From NCBI GenBank assembly GCA_900549475.1, contig UROF01000027.1, positions 1 through 34,248 on the forward strand: DNA of 34,248 bases. The letters are read 5' to 3'. The notes beneath the pieces were generated by a model. That model had not been told where the DNA came from. It did no database searches and was given only the letters and a program-made list of their open reading frames with translations. This document shows, piece by piece, positions 23,478 through 30,644 of the stretch. Source of the DNA: an uncultured Eubacteriales bacterium. GTDB taxonomy: Bacteria; Bacillota; Clostridia; Oscillospirales; Oscillospiraceae. The translations under genes were made by a program, and so were the position numbers. The stretch's first letter is position 1. Each line of letters starts with the position of its first letter.

Positions 23478-23948
23478 TCACCACTCCTTTTCATAGTCTC
23501 CGCTCTTGCCGCCGGTTTTCCGGCACAGGCGGATCTCCCCGATCTCCATATCCTTCTGGACCGCTTTGCACATGTCGTAAATGGTGAGGGCTGCGGCGGA
23601 CACCGCCGTCAAAGCCTCCATCTCCACCCCGGTCTCTCCCTTGCAGCGGACGGTAGCCCGGATGTGGACCCCTTCCTCCTCCAGGGTGAAGGCGATATCC
23701 ACGCCGGTGAGACAGAGGGTATGGCACATGGGGATGAGATCCGGCGTCCGTTTGGCGGCCATGATGCCCGCCACCTGGGCCACCGCCAGTACATCTCCCT
23801 TGGCCATGCCGCCGGTACGGATCAATTCCGCCGTCTCCCGGCTCATACGGATGCGGCCCTCGGCCACGGCGGTGCGGGTGGTCTCCGCCTTTCCCGTCAC
23901 ATCCACCATTCGGGCCCGGCCCTGTTCGTTGATGTGGGTCAGCTCCAT
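23478..23948 (-). CDS. moaC: Cyclic pyranopterin monophosphate synthase MoaC
   Basis: A 156-residue MoaC that, with MoaA, converts GTP to cyclic pyranopterin monophosphate, the first step of molybdenum cofactor synthesis. It starts with LTHINEQGRARMVDVTGK, the usual MoaC opening. Active-site regions are KRTPDLIPMCHTLCLTGVDI and YDMCKAVQKDMEIGEI, the latter with the catalytic Lys, then CRKTGGKSGDY. It lies 3 bases after moaA. Confidence 0.95.
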   Translation of the reverse strand: MELTHINEQGRARMVDVTGKAETTRTAVAEGRIRMSRETAELIRTGGMAKGDVLAVAQVAGIMAAKRTPDLIPMCHTLCLTGVDIAFTLEEEGVHIRATVRCKGETGVEMEALTAVSAAALTIYDMCKAVQKDMEIGEIRLCRKTGGKSGDYEKEW

Positions 23949-23951
23949 GCC

Positions 23952-24890
23952 TCATCCTCCGATCTCGTTCATATTCCGCGCCGTCTGGCTGCGGCCCTCC
24001 TCCGCCATGTAGTGGCGCTCCGGCTTGGCGGCAATGCCTTCCCGGATGGCCCGGCACAGAGCCTCCCCGTGGAGACCCCGGAGGGGAATCTCCTGGCGGG
24101 AGTGGAGGCAGGGCTTCAGCCGACCATCAGCGGTGATGCGGATACGGTCGCAGCTGCCGCAGAAGCGGTGGCTCATGGGCTCAATGAGGCCCACCAGGCC
24201 CTTCCCTCCCGGCAGGCGCCACCGCCGCGCCACCCCGGAGGGTTCCGCCGGCACCAGCTCCGGACAGGCGGCAAGCACCGCCTCACCGGGGAGATAACGC
24301 TCCCGGTCCGCCTGCCCCATGGGCATCAGCTCGATAAACCGGACTTCCAGCGGGTACATCTCCGTCAGGGCTACAAAATCGGCGATCTCATCGTCGTTGA
24401 ACCCTGCCATCAGCACCACATTCAGCTTGGTGCCGGTAAAGCCCGCGTCCGCCGCCGCCCGCAGCCCCGCCAGAGCGTCCTCCAGACGGCCCAGCCGGGT
24501 CATATGGGCATACCGGTCCGGCCGCAGGGTGTCGAGGCTCACATTCAGCCGGAGGAGCCCCGCCTCCCGCAGAGGAGCCGCCAGCTCCGGCAGCAGGATA
24601 CCGTTGGTGGTCATATCCACCTCCCGGACTCCAGGCAGAGCCGCCACGCCCCGGCAGATATCCACAATCCCCCGGCGCACCAGAGGTTCTCCGCCGGTGA
24701 GACGGACCTTGGTGATCCCGCAGTCCGCCGCCGCGGCGGCCATCTCCACCAGCTCCTCTACCGAGCAGATCTCGCTATGCAGTTTTTTCGCCACACCCTC
24801 CGCCGGCATACAGTAACGGCACCGCAGATTGCACAGGTCTGTCACTGACAGGCGGAGGTAGGTGATATCCCGCTGACAATTGTCTTTCAT
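23952..24890 (-). CDS. moaA: GTP 3',8-cyclase MoaA (radical SAM)
   Basis: A 312-residue radical SAM enzyme that starts molybdenum cofactor synthesis by cyclising GTP. The N-terminal cluster motif is C20-x3-C24-x2-C27 (DLCNLRCRYCMP). TGGEPLVRRG follows at 65-74. The second, C-terminal cluster uses C244, C247 and C261, in FCGSCDRIRITADGRLKPCL. The protein ends in the functionally conserved Gly-Gly (311-312). It is the first gene of the molybdenum block. Its start lies 6 bases after an inverted repeat shared with modA, and a recognisable ribosome-binding site is weak (GAAAGAA). Confidence 0.95.
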   Translation of the reverse strand: MKDNCQRDITYLRLSVTDLCNLRCRYCMPAEGVAKKLHSEICSVEELVEMAAAAADCGITKVRLTGGEPLVRRGIVDICRGVAALPGVREVDMTTNGILLPELAAPLREAGLLRLNVSLDTLRPDRYAHMTRLGRLEDALAGLRAAADAGFTGTKLNVVLMAGFNDDEIADFVALTEMYPLEVRFIELMPMGQADRERYLPGEAVLAACPELVPAEPSGVARRWRLPGGKGLVGLIEPMSHRFCGSCDRIRITADGRLKPCLHSRQEIPLRGLHGEALCRAIREGIAAKPERHYMAEEGRSQTARNMNEIGG

Positions 24891-24896
24891 ATAGCT

Positions 24897-24916
24897 TTAT
24901 TCTTTCAATAGAATAA
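24897..24916. promoter_or_regulatory. 7-6-7 inverted repeat before moaA
   Basis: TTATTCT-N6-AGAATAA, 6 bases before the moaA ATG. Arms are identical to those of the modA repeat at 21933-21952, while the centre differs. The repeated position just before the start codon suggests shared molybdenum-linked control. Confidence 0.6.
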
Positions 24917-24931
24917 CGATCATCAATAGCT

Positions 24932-24964
24932 GCCCCCGCCAGCCACAGGCGGGCCTGCGGGGGT
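24932..24964 (-). promoter_or_regulatory. moaA leader with competing GC hairpins
   Basis: The untranslated leader contains a GC-rich inverted repeat that can fold two ways. CCCCCGC can pair with GCGGGGG (24933-24939 with 24957-24963), or CCCGCC with GGCGGG (24935-24940 with 24948-24953); the two share bases. No match to the known Moco riboswitch could be confirmed by eye. Confidence 0.4.
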
Positions 24965-24980
24965 GCTTTCCTCTGTCTGT

Positions 24981-25009
24981 ATCATACCAAATCTTCCCCG
25001 CTGCCGCAA
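24981..25009 (-). promoter_or_regulatory. Promoter of the molybdenum block
   Basis: TTGCGG (25004-25009), 17-base spacer and an extended -10 (TGG then TATGAT, 24981-24986), about 90 bases before moaA. The citC promoter matches it at 23 of 29 positions. Confidence 0.75.
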
Positions 25010-25069
25010 CGGCAGGTGTTCGGTATTATTGAAAGATCGTTCATGTTTGCCAAAAGTAAAAGGTACCTG

Positions 25070-26098
25070 TCAGGATTCCGTCATCCGGGCCAGTACCTCT
25101 GTCCGGTTTTCCTCCCGGGAGAGGTACTCCCAGGTGGCCTCCGGCACCAGGGGCCGGATCTCCTGCCAGCGGCCCTGGGCCAGAAGTCTGCGGACCTCTG
25201 TGGCGCTGACAGGGGTATGGTCCTTCTCCAGCCGGGGCAGCTCCACCAGTTCCACACCGCCCCGTGGCAGGGCCTCTGCCAGTGCTCGGTTGTAGGCGGA
25301 GGTGACAGGGCAGAAGGGCTCGCTGCCCACAAACCGTCGGGTGATACCCAGCACAGAGGCCAGCTTCAGGAACACGGCGATGTCCAGCTCTGTCCAAACC
25401 GCTCCGGCGGCAGCCTTCTCCTTGAGAAAGTAGGCGGGAAATGTAGCGGAGGAGATGAGATAGCGGTCTGTCCCCGCCACCGCCGCACAGGGAAGATCCT
25501 TCACCCCCGCCTCCACGATGGCCCGCCGGGCAGCGGCGGGTACGGCGCTCTTATCCTCCGACACCACCAGCAGGTACAGGAAGTCGCACTGCCGGGCAGC
25601 CTCCTCGATGAGGTACCGGTGGCCCAGGGTCATGGGGTTGGCGTTGAGAACGATGGCGCCGATGGTCCCGGCAGCCTCAGGCCGGCGGATGCCCTCCGCC
25701 CAGGCGGCAAAGCCGCCCCGCCGGTCCTCCATCAACAGCACCCGCTCTGTCCTGGCCACCTCATAAAAACCAAGGCCGGTAAATTGCATCCGGTTCTCCG
25801 GCTTGGTATAGAGGAACAGGTGCCGCTTGCCCCGGCACAGGGCTTCCCGACGGACGGCGGTAAGCACCGTGGCGGTCAGGCCCTCCCCTCGGAGGTCCTC
25901 CGCCACCGCCACACACTTGATCACATCCTCCTGGAGAGAGGCGGTGGCGGCGATGCGGCCCTCGCCGTCCCGGAGGATCACAGTATAGGTCACGTCCTGC
26001 TCCCAGGTGAGCCCCTGATGGGCCAGAAATTCTTTTACTTCCTCCAGTATCCTGCCCCTAAGGGGACGGAATTCCTGCTCATCGTATCCGTAAGCCAT
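25070..26098 (-). CDS. citC: [Citrate (pro-3S)-lyase] ligase
   Basis: A 342-residue CitC, which acetylates the prosthetic group of citrate lyase to activate it. Residues 1 to about 125 form a GNAT-like domain (VAEDLRGEGLTATVL, GLGFYEVARTERVLLM). The rest is a nucleotidyltransferase domain, with NANPMTLGHRYLIE at 152-165 holding the HxGH-type motif, and the conserved VGSEPFCPVTSAYN. None of citDEF/citXG lies in the window, so this is an orphan here. It has its own promoter, and AAGGAG precedes the ATG. Confidence 0.9.
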   Translation of the reverse strand: MAYGYDEQEFRPLRGRILEEVKEFLAHQGLTWEQDVTYTVILRDGEGRIAATASLQEDVIKCVAVAEDLRGEGLTATVLTAVRREALCRGKRHLFLYTKPENRMQFTGLGFYEVARTERVLLMEDRRGGFAAWAEGIRRPEAAGTIGAIVLNANPMTLGHRYLIEEAARQCDFLYLLVVSEDKSAVPAAARRAIVEAGVKDLPCAAVAGTDRYLISSATFPAYFLKEKAAAGAVWTELDIAVFLKLASVLGITRRFVGSEPFCPVTSAYNRALAEALPRGGVELVELPRLEKDHTPVSATEVRRLLAQGRWQEIRPLVPEATWEYLSREENRTEVLARMTES

Positions 26099-26144
26099 AG
26101 CCGCTCCTTCCTGCCCCGCCTGGGGGACGGTCTATCTTTCCGCC

Positions 26145-26173
26145 ATCATACCACGGCCTCCCTGCCGCCGCAA
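26145..26173 (-). promoter_or_regulatory. Promoter of citC
   Basis: TTGCGG (26168-26173), 17-base spacer and an extended -10 (TGG then TATGAT, 26145-26150), 47 bases before citC. It resembles the moaA promoter closely. Confidence 0.7.
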
Positions 26174-26234
26174 GGACCTTGTCCCCGCCTGCGCCTCCAC
26201 GCTGACCGGATAAGATCCATCTTGCAGAAGGTAC

Positions 26235-26266
26235 AAAAAGGCAGCCGGACAACGCCGACTGCCTTT
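26235..26266 (-). terminator. Terminator of the degV gene
   Basis: AAAAGGCAG-x-CGG pairs with CCG-x-CTGCCTTTT, with one mismatch. TTTTT follows on the minus strand, just after the degV stop at 26270. It separates degV from citC. Confidence 0.82.
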
Positions 26267-26269
26267 TCA

Positions 26270-27142
26270 TCAGTTTTTGACGGGGTCCGCCAGCCGTCTG
26301 CTCACCGCCATCCCAAAGGCACCAGTCCCCGTATGACAGCCGATGCTGAGCGCCAGAGGGTCCCAGCGGATCTCCTCCCCCGGGAAGGTCTCGGCGGCCA
26401 GAGCCCGCCAGGCCTCGCCCTCCTCCTTGCTCAGGAAGCTCCCTGCGGCACCGATGCAGATGGGGCCATCCTGCTTGTGGAACTCCTCCACACTGCGTTT
26501 CATGGCGTCCACCAGCCGCTGCTTGCAGGCCTTCTGCCCCCGGACGGTGGCAAAGCCGTCCAGCCGCTCCCCTTCGATCTTCAAAAGGGGCTTGAGATGG
26601 AGAATGGAACCCATGGCGGCGGCAGCGGGTGTGATCCGGCCGCCCCGCTTGAGATATTTTAAAGTGTCCACCCCGATGTAAATGATGGAGTCAAGAGCCA
26701 TACGCTCCATCTCCGCCTTGATCTCCGCCGCTGTACAGCCACTCTTTGCCAGGATCATAGCATCCATGACAGAATTGCGCTGAGGCACGGAGATGCGGTG
26801 GTTATCCACCACATGGACCCTGCCGCCATAGTCCTCCGACAGCCCGATGGCCGTCTGGCAGGAGGCGCTCAGGCCGCTGGACATGGGGATATAGACCAGC
26901 TGGTCATGGGACTCCAGCGCCTGGTCCCACAGGGCCATCACATCCCCAGGCGCAGGCTGGGACGTGGACACGGCCCGTCCCTCCTCCTGGCAGCGGTAAA
27001 ACTCCTCATGGGACAGGGTAACGCCTTCGTAATAGGTCTGCCCGTCGATCAGAACAGGCATAGGAATGACATATACCCCCAGCTGAGCGCCCTCCTCCAC
27101 AGAGATGCCGCTGTTGGTGTCAGTCATGATCGCAACTTTCAT
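26270..27142 (-). CDS. DegV family fatty-acid-binding protein
   Basis: A 290-residue DegV protein. Members bind fatty acids and, in some Firmicutes, act as FakB, delivering fatty acid to the kinase FakA; no fakA is in this window. It begins MKVAIMTDTNSGISVEEGAQ. The lipid-binding segments are STSQPAPGDV (about 79-88) and MSSGLSASCQTA (about 117-128), with GVDTLKYLKRGGRITPAAA later; these are the DegV signatures. An AGGAGG site precedes the ATG. The gene is divergent from the tetR gene, sharing a 296-base intergenic region. Confidence 0.9.
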   Translation of the reverse strand: MKVAIMTDTNSGISVEEGAQLGVYVIPMPVLIDGQTYYEGVTLSHEEFYRCQEEGRAVSTSQPAPGDVMALWDQALESHDQLVYIPMSSGLSASCQTAIGLSEDYGGRVHVVDNHRISVPQRNSVMDAMILAKSGCTAAEIKAEMERMALDSIIYIGVDTLKYLKRGGRITPAAAAMGSILHLKPLLKIEGERLDGFATVRGQKACKQRLVDAMKRSVEEFHKQDGPICIGAAGSFLSKEEGEAWRALAAETFPGEEIRWDPLALSIGCHTGTGAFGMAVSRRLADPVKN

Positions 27143-27311
27143 AGATGCCTCCTGTATCAGCTTGTCCGGGGTGCGCTCCGAAGGGCACAGCCGCCGGAGG
27201 CGCCGGGGAAGTCACCGCCTCTGCCTTCTCTCCGGATATTATGATATGCAGTTCTCTCTATCCCATACAGATGAAACCGGAAACGCAGGGCAAAGCAGGG
27301 CTCTGCCTCCA

Positions 27312-27341
27312 TTGACGGCGAAAGACGGCGGATGATATAAT
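27312..27341 (+). promoter_or_regulatory. Promoter of the tetR gene
   Basis: TTGACG (27312-27317), an 18-base spacer and the perfect -10 TATAAT (27336-27341). The start point falls within the first inverted repeat of the putative operator. Confidence 0.8.
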
Positions 27342-27343
27342 TC

Positions 27344-27416
27344 GAGACAAGTGTATCATATTGTCTCAGACACATCAATGTGTCATAGTGAGACAAAACT
27401 TCGGTAATCTGTCTCA
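27344..27416. promoter_or_regulatory. Inverted-repeat array, likely TetR-type operator
   Basis: Four GAGACA half-sites lie as two inverted pairs: GAGACAA/TTGTCTC (27344-27367) and TGAGACA/TGTCTCA (27389-27416). A perfect GACACAT-CA-ATGTGTC palindrome (27369-27384) sits between. They cover the region from just after the -10 to just before the tetR ribosome-binding site, so the regulator probably represses itself. Confidence 0.65.
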
Positions 27417-27438
27417 TATCACAGGAGGGAAGGCCCCT

Positions 27439-27972
27439 ATGGACACCAGAAAAAAGGCAAATATCCGGGTCAAGCAGAACATCACCAACTCCCTTTTCAC
27501 CCTGATGAAGCAAAAGAGTCTGGCGGATATCCACATCACCGAGCTGGTGAATGGCGCTCATGTGGCCCGAGCCTCCTTTTATCGCAACTACTGCTCCAAG
27601 GAGGATGTTCTGGTCACTTTGATCCGGGATACGCTGGATGACTTCCGGGAAAACATCTTGCCGGGACAGAGCAGCTTTTACACCTATGAAAACGTTTTGC
27701 TGAGTTTTCAGTATTTCAAGCGATACCAGGACTATGTCCTGGACCTGTACCGCTCCGGCTTCCTCGCCGTCCTGCTGGAGGAGCTCAACCACTTCCACGA
27801 GAGCATGGAGGGGACCATGGCCTCCTCCTCTATTGAGAAATATCAGCTGTATCTGTATATCGGGGCACTGCTCAATACGGCCATCGTCTGGCTGTCCACC
27901 GACGACAAAACCAGTCCGGAGGATATGGCCCGGTTCTTCATCGGCGCCGCTGAAAAAATGCTCAACCGCTGA
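27439..27972 (+). CDS. TetR/AcrR family transcriptional regulator
   Basis: A 177-residue regulator. Residues 8-55 form the TetR N-terminal HTH (RVKQNITNSLFTLMKQKSL, then ITELVNGAHVARASFYRNYC). The remaining residues form an all-helical ligand and dimer domain, of the type seen in small Firmicute TetR proteins; its ligand is unknown. The start at 27439 follows AGGAGG by 9 bases; the frame is open from 27361 but without a site. No pump or enzyme gene follows directly, so besides itself its target might be the divergent degV gene. Confidence 0.88.
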   Translation: MDTRKKANIRVKQNITNSLFTLMKQKSLADIHITELVNGAHVARASFYRNYCSKEDVLVTLIRDTLDDFRENILPGQSSFYTYENVLLSFQYFKRYQDYVLDLYRSGFLAVLLEELNHFHESMEGTMASSSIEKYQLYLYIGALLNTAIVWLSTDDKTSPEDMARFFIGAAEKMLNR

Positions 27973-27985
27973 ATCATCTCCCGTC

Positions 27986-28012
27986 CCGCCCCTGCTCTGA
28001 GTGAAGGGGCGG
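27986..28012 (+). terminator. Possible terminator after tetR
   Basis: CCGCCCCT/AGGGGCGG with an 11-nt loop lies 13 bases after the tetR stop. The T-tract is poor (TCTGTCC), so it may be weak. Confidence 0.4.
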
Positions 28013-28074
28013 TCTGTCCAACGGAACCGGCTGCTGCCGCCCCATCCGTGTGCATAATTGCCTGCACTTGAGTA

Positions 28075-28103
28075 TTGAGAAAAAGGTGGCGGCGTGATAC
28101 ACT
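28075..28103 (+). promoter_or_regulatory. Promoter of ychF
   Basis: TTGAGA (28075-28080), 17-base spacer and an extended -10 (TGA then TACACT, 28098-28103). It leaves a leader of about 135 nt before ychF, in which no clear structure was noticed. Confidence 0.65.
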
Positions 28104-28245
28104 ATAACATTATGCGGATGCTTTCTCAGGCAGTTTGGAACAGCGCCCGTCTGCCACACAGCCCGGCCTTGGGACAGCCGGAGGGATCTTCCGAAACGGT
28201 TCCCGGAATTTTATAAAATCCTCGTATACAAAGGAGATATTATAA

Positions 28246-29337
28246 ATGAAATTAGGTATCGTGGGACTGCCCAACGTAGGCAAGTCCACCCTGTTCAACG
28301 CCATCACCAACGCCGGCGCAGAGAGCGCCAACTACCCCTTCTGCACCATCGACCCCAACGTGGGCATGGTGGCGGTGCCGGACCACCGGCTGGACAAGCT
28401 GACAGAGATGTACCACCCCAAAAAGACCACCCCAGCAGTGATCGAGTTCGTAGACATTGCCGGTCTGGTAAAGGGTGCCAGCCGAGGTGAGGGCCTGGGC
28501 AACAAGTTTCTCTCCAACATCCGTATGACCGATGCGGTGGTCCATGTTGTGCGCTGCTTTGACGACGAGAACGTGATCCACGTGGAGGGCAGCACCGACC
28601 CCATCCGTGACATCGACATCATTGACCTGGAGCTGGTCATGGCCGACGTGGAGATGGTGGAGCGGCGCATCGACAAGGCCCAGAAGGCCGCCAAGGGGGA
28701 TAAGAAGTTCCTCCACGAGGTGGATGTGTTCACCGGCCTTCTCGCCTGGCTCAACGACGGCAAGTCCGCCCGCAGCTACGACTGCTCTGAGGAGGACCGC
28801 GCCCTCATCGCCACCAGCGACCTTCTCACCCTCAAGCCGGTGATCTATGCCGCCAACCTGGATGAGGACGGCTTCTCCGACTATGAGAATGTGGACTACT
28901 ACAAGCGGGTAGAGGAGCGGGCCAAGGCCGAGGGGGCCCAGGTGATCCCCGTGTGCGCCAAGCTGGAGGCAGAGATCGCTGAGCTGGACGGCGAGGAGAA
29001 GGCCATGTTCCTGGAGGACCTGGGCATCCATGAGAGCGGCCTGGACCGGCTCATCAAGGCCAGCTATGCCCTCCTGGGCCTTATCTCCTACCTCACCAGC
29101 GGCGAGGACGAGTGCCGGGCCTGGACCATTACCGCCGGCACCAAGGCTCCCCAGGCCGCCGGCAAGATCCACTCCGACTTTGAGCGGGGCTTCATCCGGG
29201 CTGAAGTCATCGCCTTCGACGACCTGATGTCCGTGGGTTCCATGGCTGCCGCCCGGGAGAAGGGCATGATCCGCTCTGAAGGCAAGGACTATGTGGTCAA
29301 GGACGGCGATATCATCCTCTTCCGGTTCAATGTGTAA
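28246..29337 (+). CDS. ychF: Redox-regulated ATPase/GTPase YchF (Obg-like)
   Basis: A 363-residue member of the near-universal YchF/OLA1 family, a ribosome-associated NTPase that prefers ATP. The P-loop is GLPNVGKST (residues 7-15); G3 follows as DIAGLVKGASRGEGLGN, the hallmark of the family, and the atypical G4 is in AANLDEDG, consistent with ATP preference. The C-terminal TGS domain is present (WTITAGTKAPQAAGKIHSDF, ending FRFNV). An AAGGAG site lies 11 bases before the ATG. Length is normal. Confidence 0.96.
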   Translation: MKLGIVGLPNVGKSTLFNAITNAGAESANYPFCTIDPNVGMVAVPDHRLDKLTEMYHPKKTTPAVIEFVDIAGLVKGASRGEGLGNKFLSNIRMTDAVVHVVRCFDDENVIHVEGSTDPIRDIDIIDLELVMADVEMVERRIDKAQKAAKGDKKFLHEVDVFTGLLAWLNDGKSARSYDCSEEDRALIATSDLLTLKPVIYAANLDEDGFSDYENVDYYKRVEERAKAEGAQVIPVCAKLEAEIAELDGEEKAMFLEDLGIHESGLDRLIKASYALLGLISYLTSGEDECRAWTITAGTKAPQAAGKIHSDFERGFIRAEVIAFDDLMSVGSMAAAREKGMIRSEGKDYVVKDGDIILFRFNV

Positions 29338-29340
29338 CTC

Positions 29341-29362
29341 ACTTTTTCTGGAAAGAAAAAGT
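29341..29362 (+). terminator. Hairpin after ychF
   Basis: ACTTTTTCT/AGAAAAAGT with a GGAA loop lies 3 bases after the ychF stop; a second repeat AAAGTAA/TTACTTT follows at about 29358-29383. It is A/T-rich and lacks a clean T-tract after the stem, so termination is only probable. Confidence 0.45.
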
Positions 29363-29450
29363 AAGCAAAAAGAACTTTACTTTCGCTCTGATTGCCGATG
29401 CCGGACCCACATTCCCACGCGGTAACGGCAGCAGGGCACATGAATGTCAT

Positions 29451-30158
29451 ATGGCTGAACGACAAAAACTTCAAAAATCCCGCTTTGCCATCCTGGACGC
29501 CTGGCGGACGCTGGCCATCCTTCTGATGCTGGTGTACCACTTCCTATACGACCTGCTGATCTTCGGGGTCATCACCCCCCAGCAGATGTTCTCCCCGGGG
29601 CTGAACTTCATGCAGAAATTCATCTGCTGCAGCTTTATCCTCCTGGCGGGGGCCTCCGCCCGATTCTCCCGCAGCAACCTGCGCCACGGCATTATCGTGC
29701 TGCTGGCGGGGGCAGCGGTGGAGATCGGTGCCGCTGTAGGCGGGCAGACCATTCGTTTCGGCATCCTCCAGTTCATGGGCGTGAGCATGGTCCTCTGGCA
29801 CTTTACGGGGAAGTACTTTCAAAAGCTGCCCCGGTGGCTGCTGGCAGCAGGCAGCGCGGTACTGTATATCCTTGCAGACTGGTGGACCGGCCAGGTAACA
29901 GTATCTGTCCCCTGGCTATATCCCCTGGGGTTCCCCAATGCCGAATTTACCAGCGCTGACTACTTTCCCCTTCTGCCATGGTTTTTCCTGTTTCTTATCG
30001 GTACCGCTCTGGGCGGCTGGTGTCTGGACCACCGGGAGAACAAGCTCCTCACCGCGTCCCTGCCGGAAGCTCTCACTTTCCCCGGCCGTCACAGTCTCAT
30101 CATCTATCTGCTCCATCAGCCTGTCTTGTACGGCGTGAGCTATCTGATCTGGGGGTAA
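29451..30158 (+). CDS. HGSNAT-like (DUF1624) membrane acyltransferase
   Basis: A 235-residue membrane protein with about six to seven hydrophobic segments. It resembles the catalytic domain of heparan-alpha-glucosaminide N-acetyltransferase (DUF1624), which moves acetyl groups across membranes. Visible markers are RFAILDAWRTLAILLMLVYH with the family's H-containing first helix, the FILLAGASARFSRSN loop, RFGILQFMGVSMVLW, and the C-terminal GRHSLIIYLLHQPVL. No strong ribosome-binding site lies before the ATG at 29451. It is closely followed by a Nudix gene. The acceptor substrate is unknown. Confidence 0.82.
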   Translation: MAERQKLQKSRFAILDAWRTLAILLMLVYHFLYDLLIFGVITPQQMFSPGLNFMQKFICCSFILLAGASARFSRSNLRHGIIVLLAGAAVEIGAAVGGQTIRFGILQFMGVSMVLWHFTGKYFQKLPRWLLAAGSAVLYILADWWTGQVTVSVPWLYPLGFPNAEFTSADYFPLLPWFFLFLIGTALGGWCLDHRENKLLTASLPEALTFPGRHSLIIYLLHQPVLYGVSYLIWG

Positions 30159-30164
30159 ACCGCC

Positions 30165-30644
30165 ATGTCCTTCAACTGCACCTTATGCTACATTGAAAAT
30201 CCCCAAGGGGAGTACCTGATGCTCCACCGGGTAAAGAAGAAAAACGACGTCAACCACGACAAGTGGATCGGGGTAGGCGGCAAATTTGAGGAGGGGGAAA
30301 GCCCCGAGGAATGTCTCCTCCGTGAAGTCTGGGAGGAGACGGGCCTGACCCTTACCGACTACCGCTTCCGGGCGGTGGTGACCTTTGTGGCCAACGGCTG
30401 GGACACGGAGTATATGCACCTCTTTACCGCCACCGGCTACACCGGCGAGCTGAAGGAGTGCGACGAGGGGAACCTGGAGTGGGTCCCCAAGGAGAAGGTC
30501 TACGACCTGCCCATCTGGGAGGGAGACAAGCTGTTCTTCCGGCTCATTGAGGACCCGGATAGTCCTTTCTTCTCTCTGAAGATGGAGTACCAGGGGGACA
30601 AGCTGGTGCGGGCTGTGCTGGACGGGAAGGAGCTGCCCCGGTGA
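30165..30644 (+). CDS. Nudix hydrolase (MutT-like)
   Basis: A 159-residue Nudix hydrolase, probably an 8-oxo-dGTP or other nucleotide diphosphatase. The Nudix box is complete: GGKFEEGESPEECLLREVWEETGL (in pieces GGKFEEGESPEE, then REVWEETGL), matching GX5EX7REUXEEXGU. The surrounding sequence (MLHRVKKKNDVNHDKWIGVG) is typical of MutT-like members in Firmicutes. It starts 6 bases after the membrane protein's stop and overlaps the next gene by 4 bases, so the three are probably one transcript. Confidence 0.92.
   Translation: MSFNCTLCYIENPQGEYLMLHRVKKKNDVNHDKWIGVGGKFEEGESPEECLLREVWEETGLTLTDYRFRAVVTFVANGWDTEYMHLFTATGYTGELKECDEGNLEWVPKEKVYDLPIWEGDKLFFRLIEDPDSPFFSLKMEYQGDKLVRAVLDGKELPR

Noticed and set aside
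24891..24986. Moco riboswitch before moaA.
   Set aside because: The location fits, but the leader is short and I could not align the known core; left as an unclassified structured leader.
27157..27798. A 213-codon minus-strand frame across the tetR gene and its promoter.
   Set aside because: It is antisense to the TetR gene, whose HTH and ribosome-binding site are clear.
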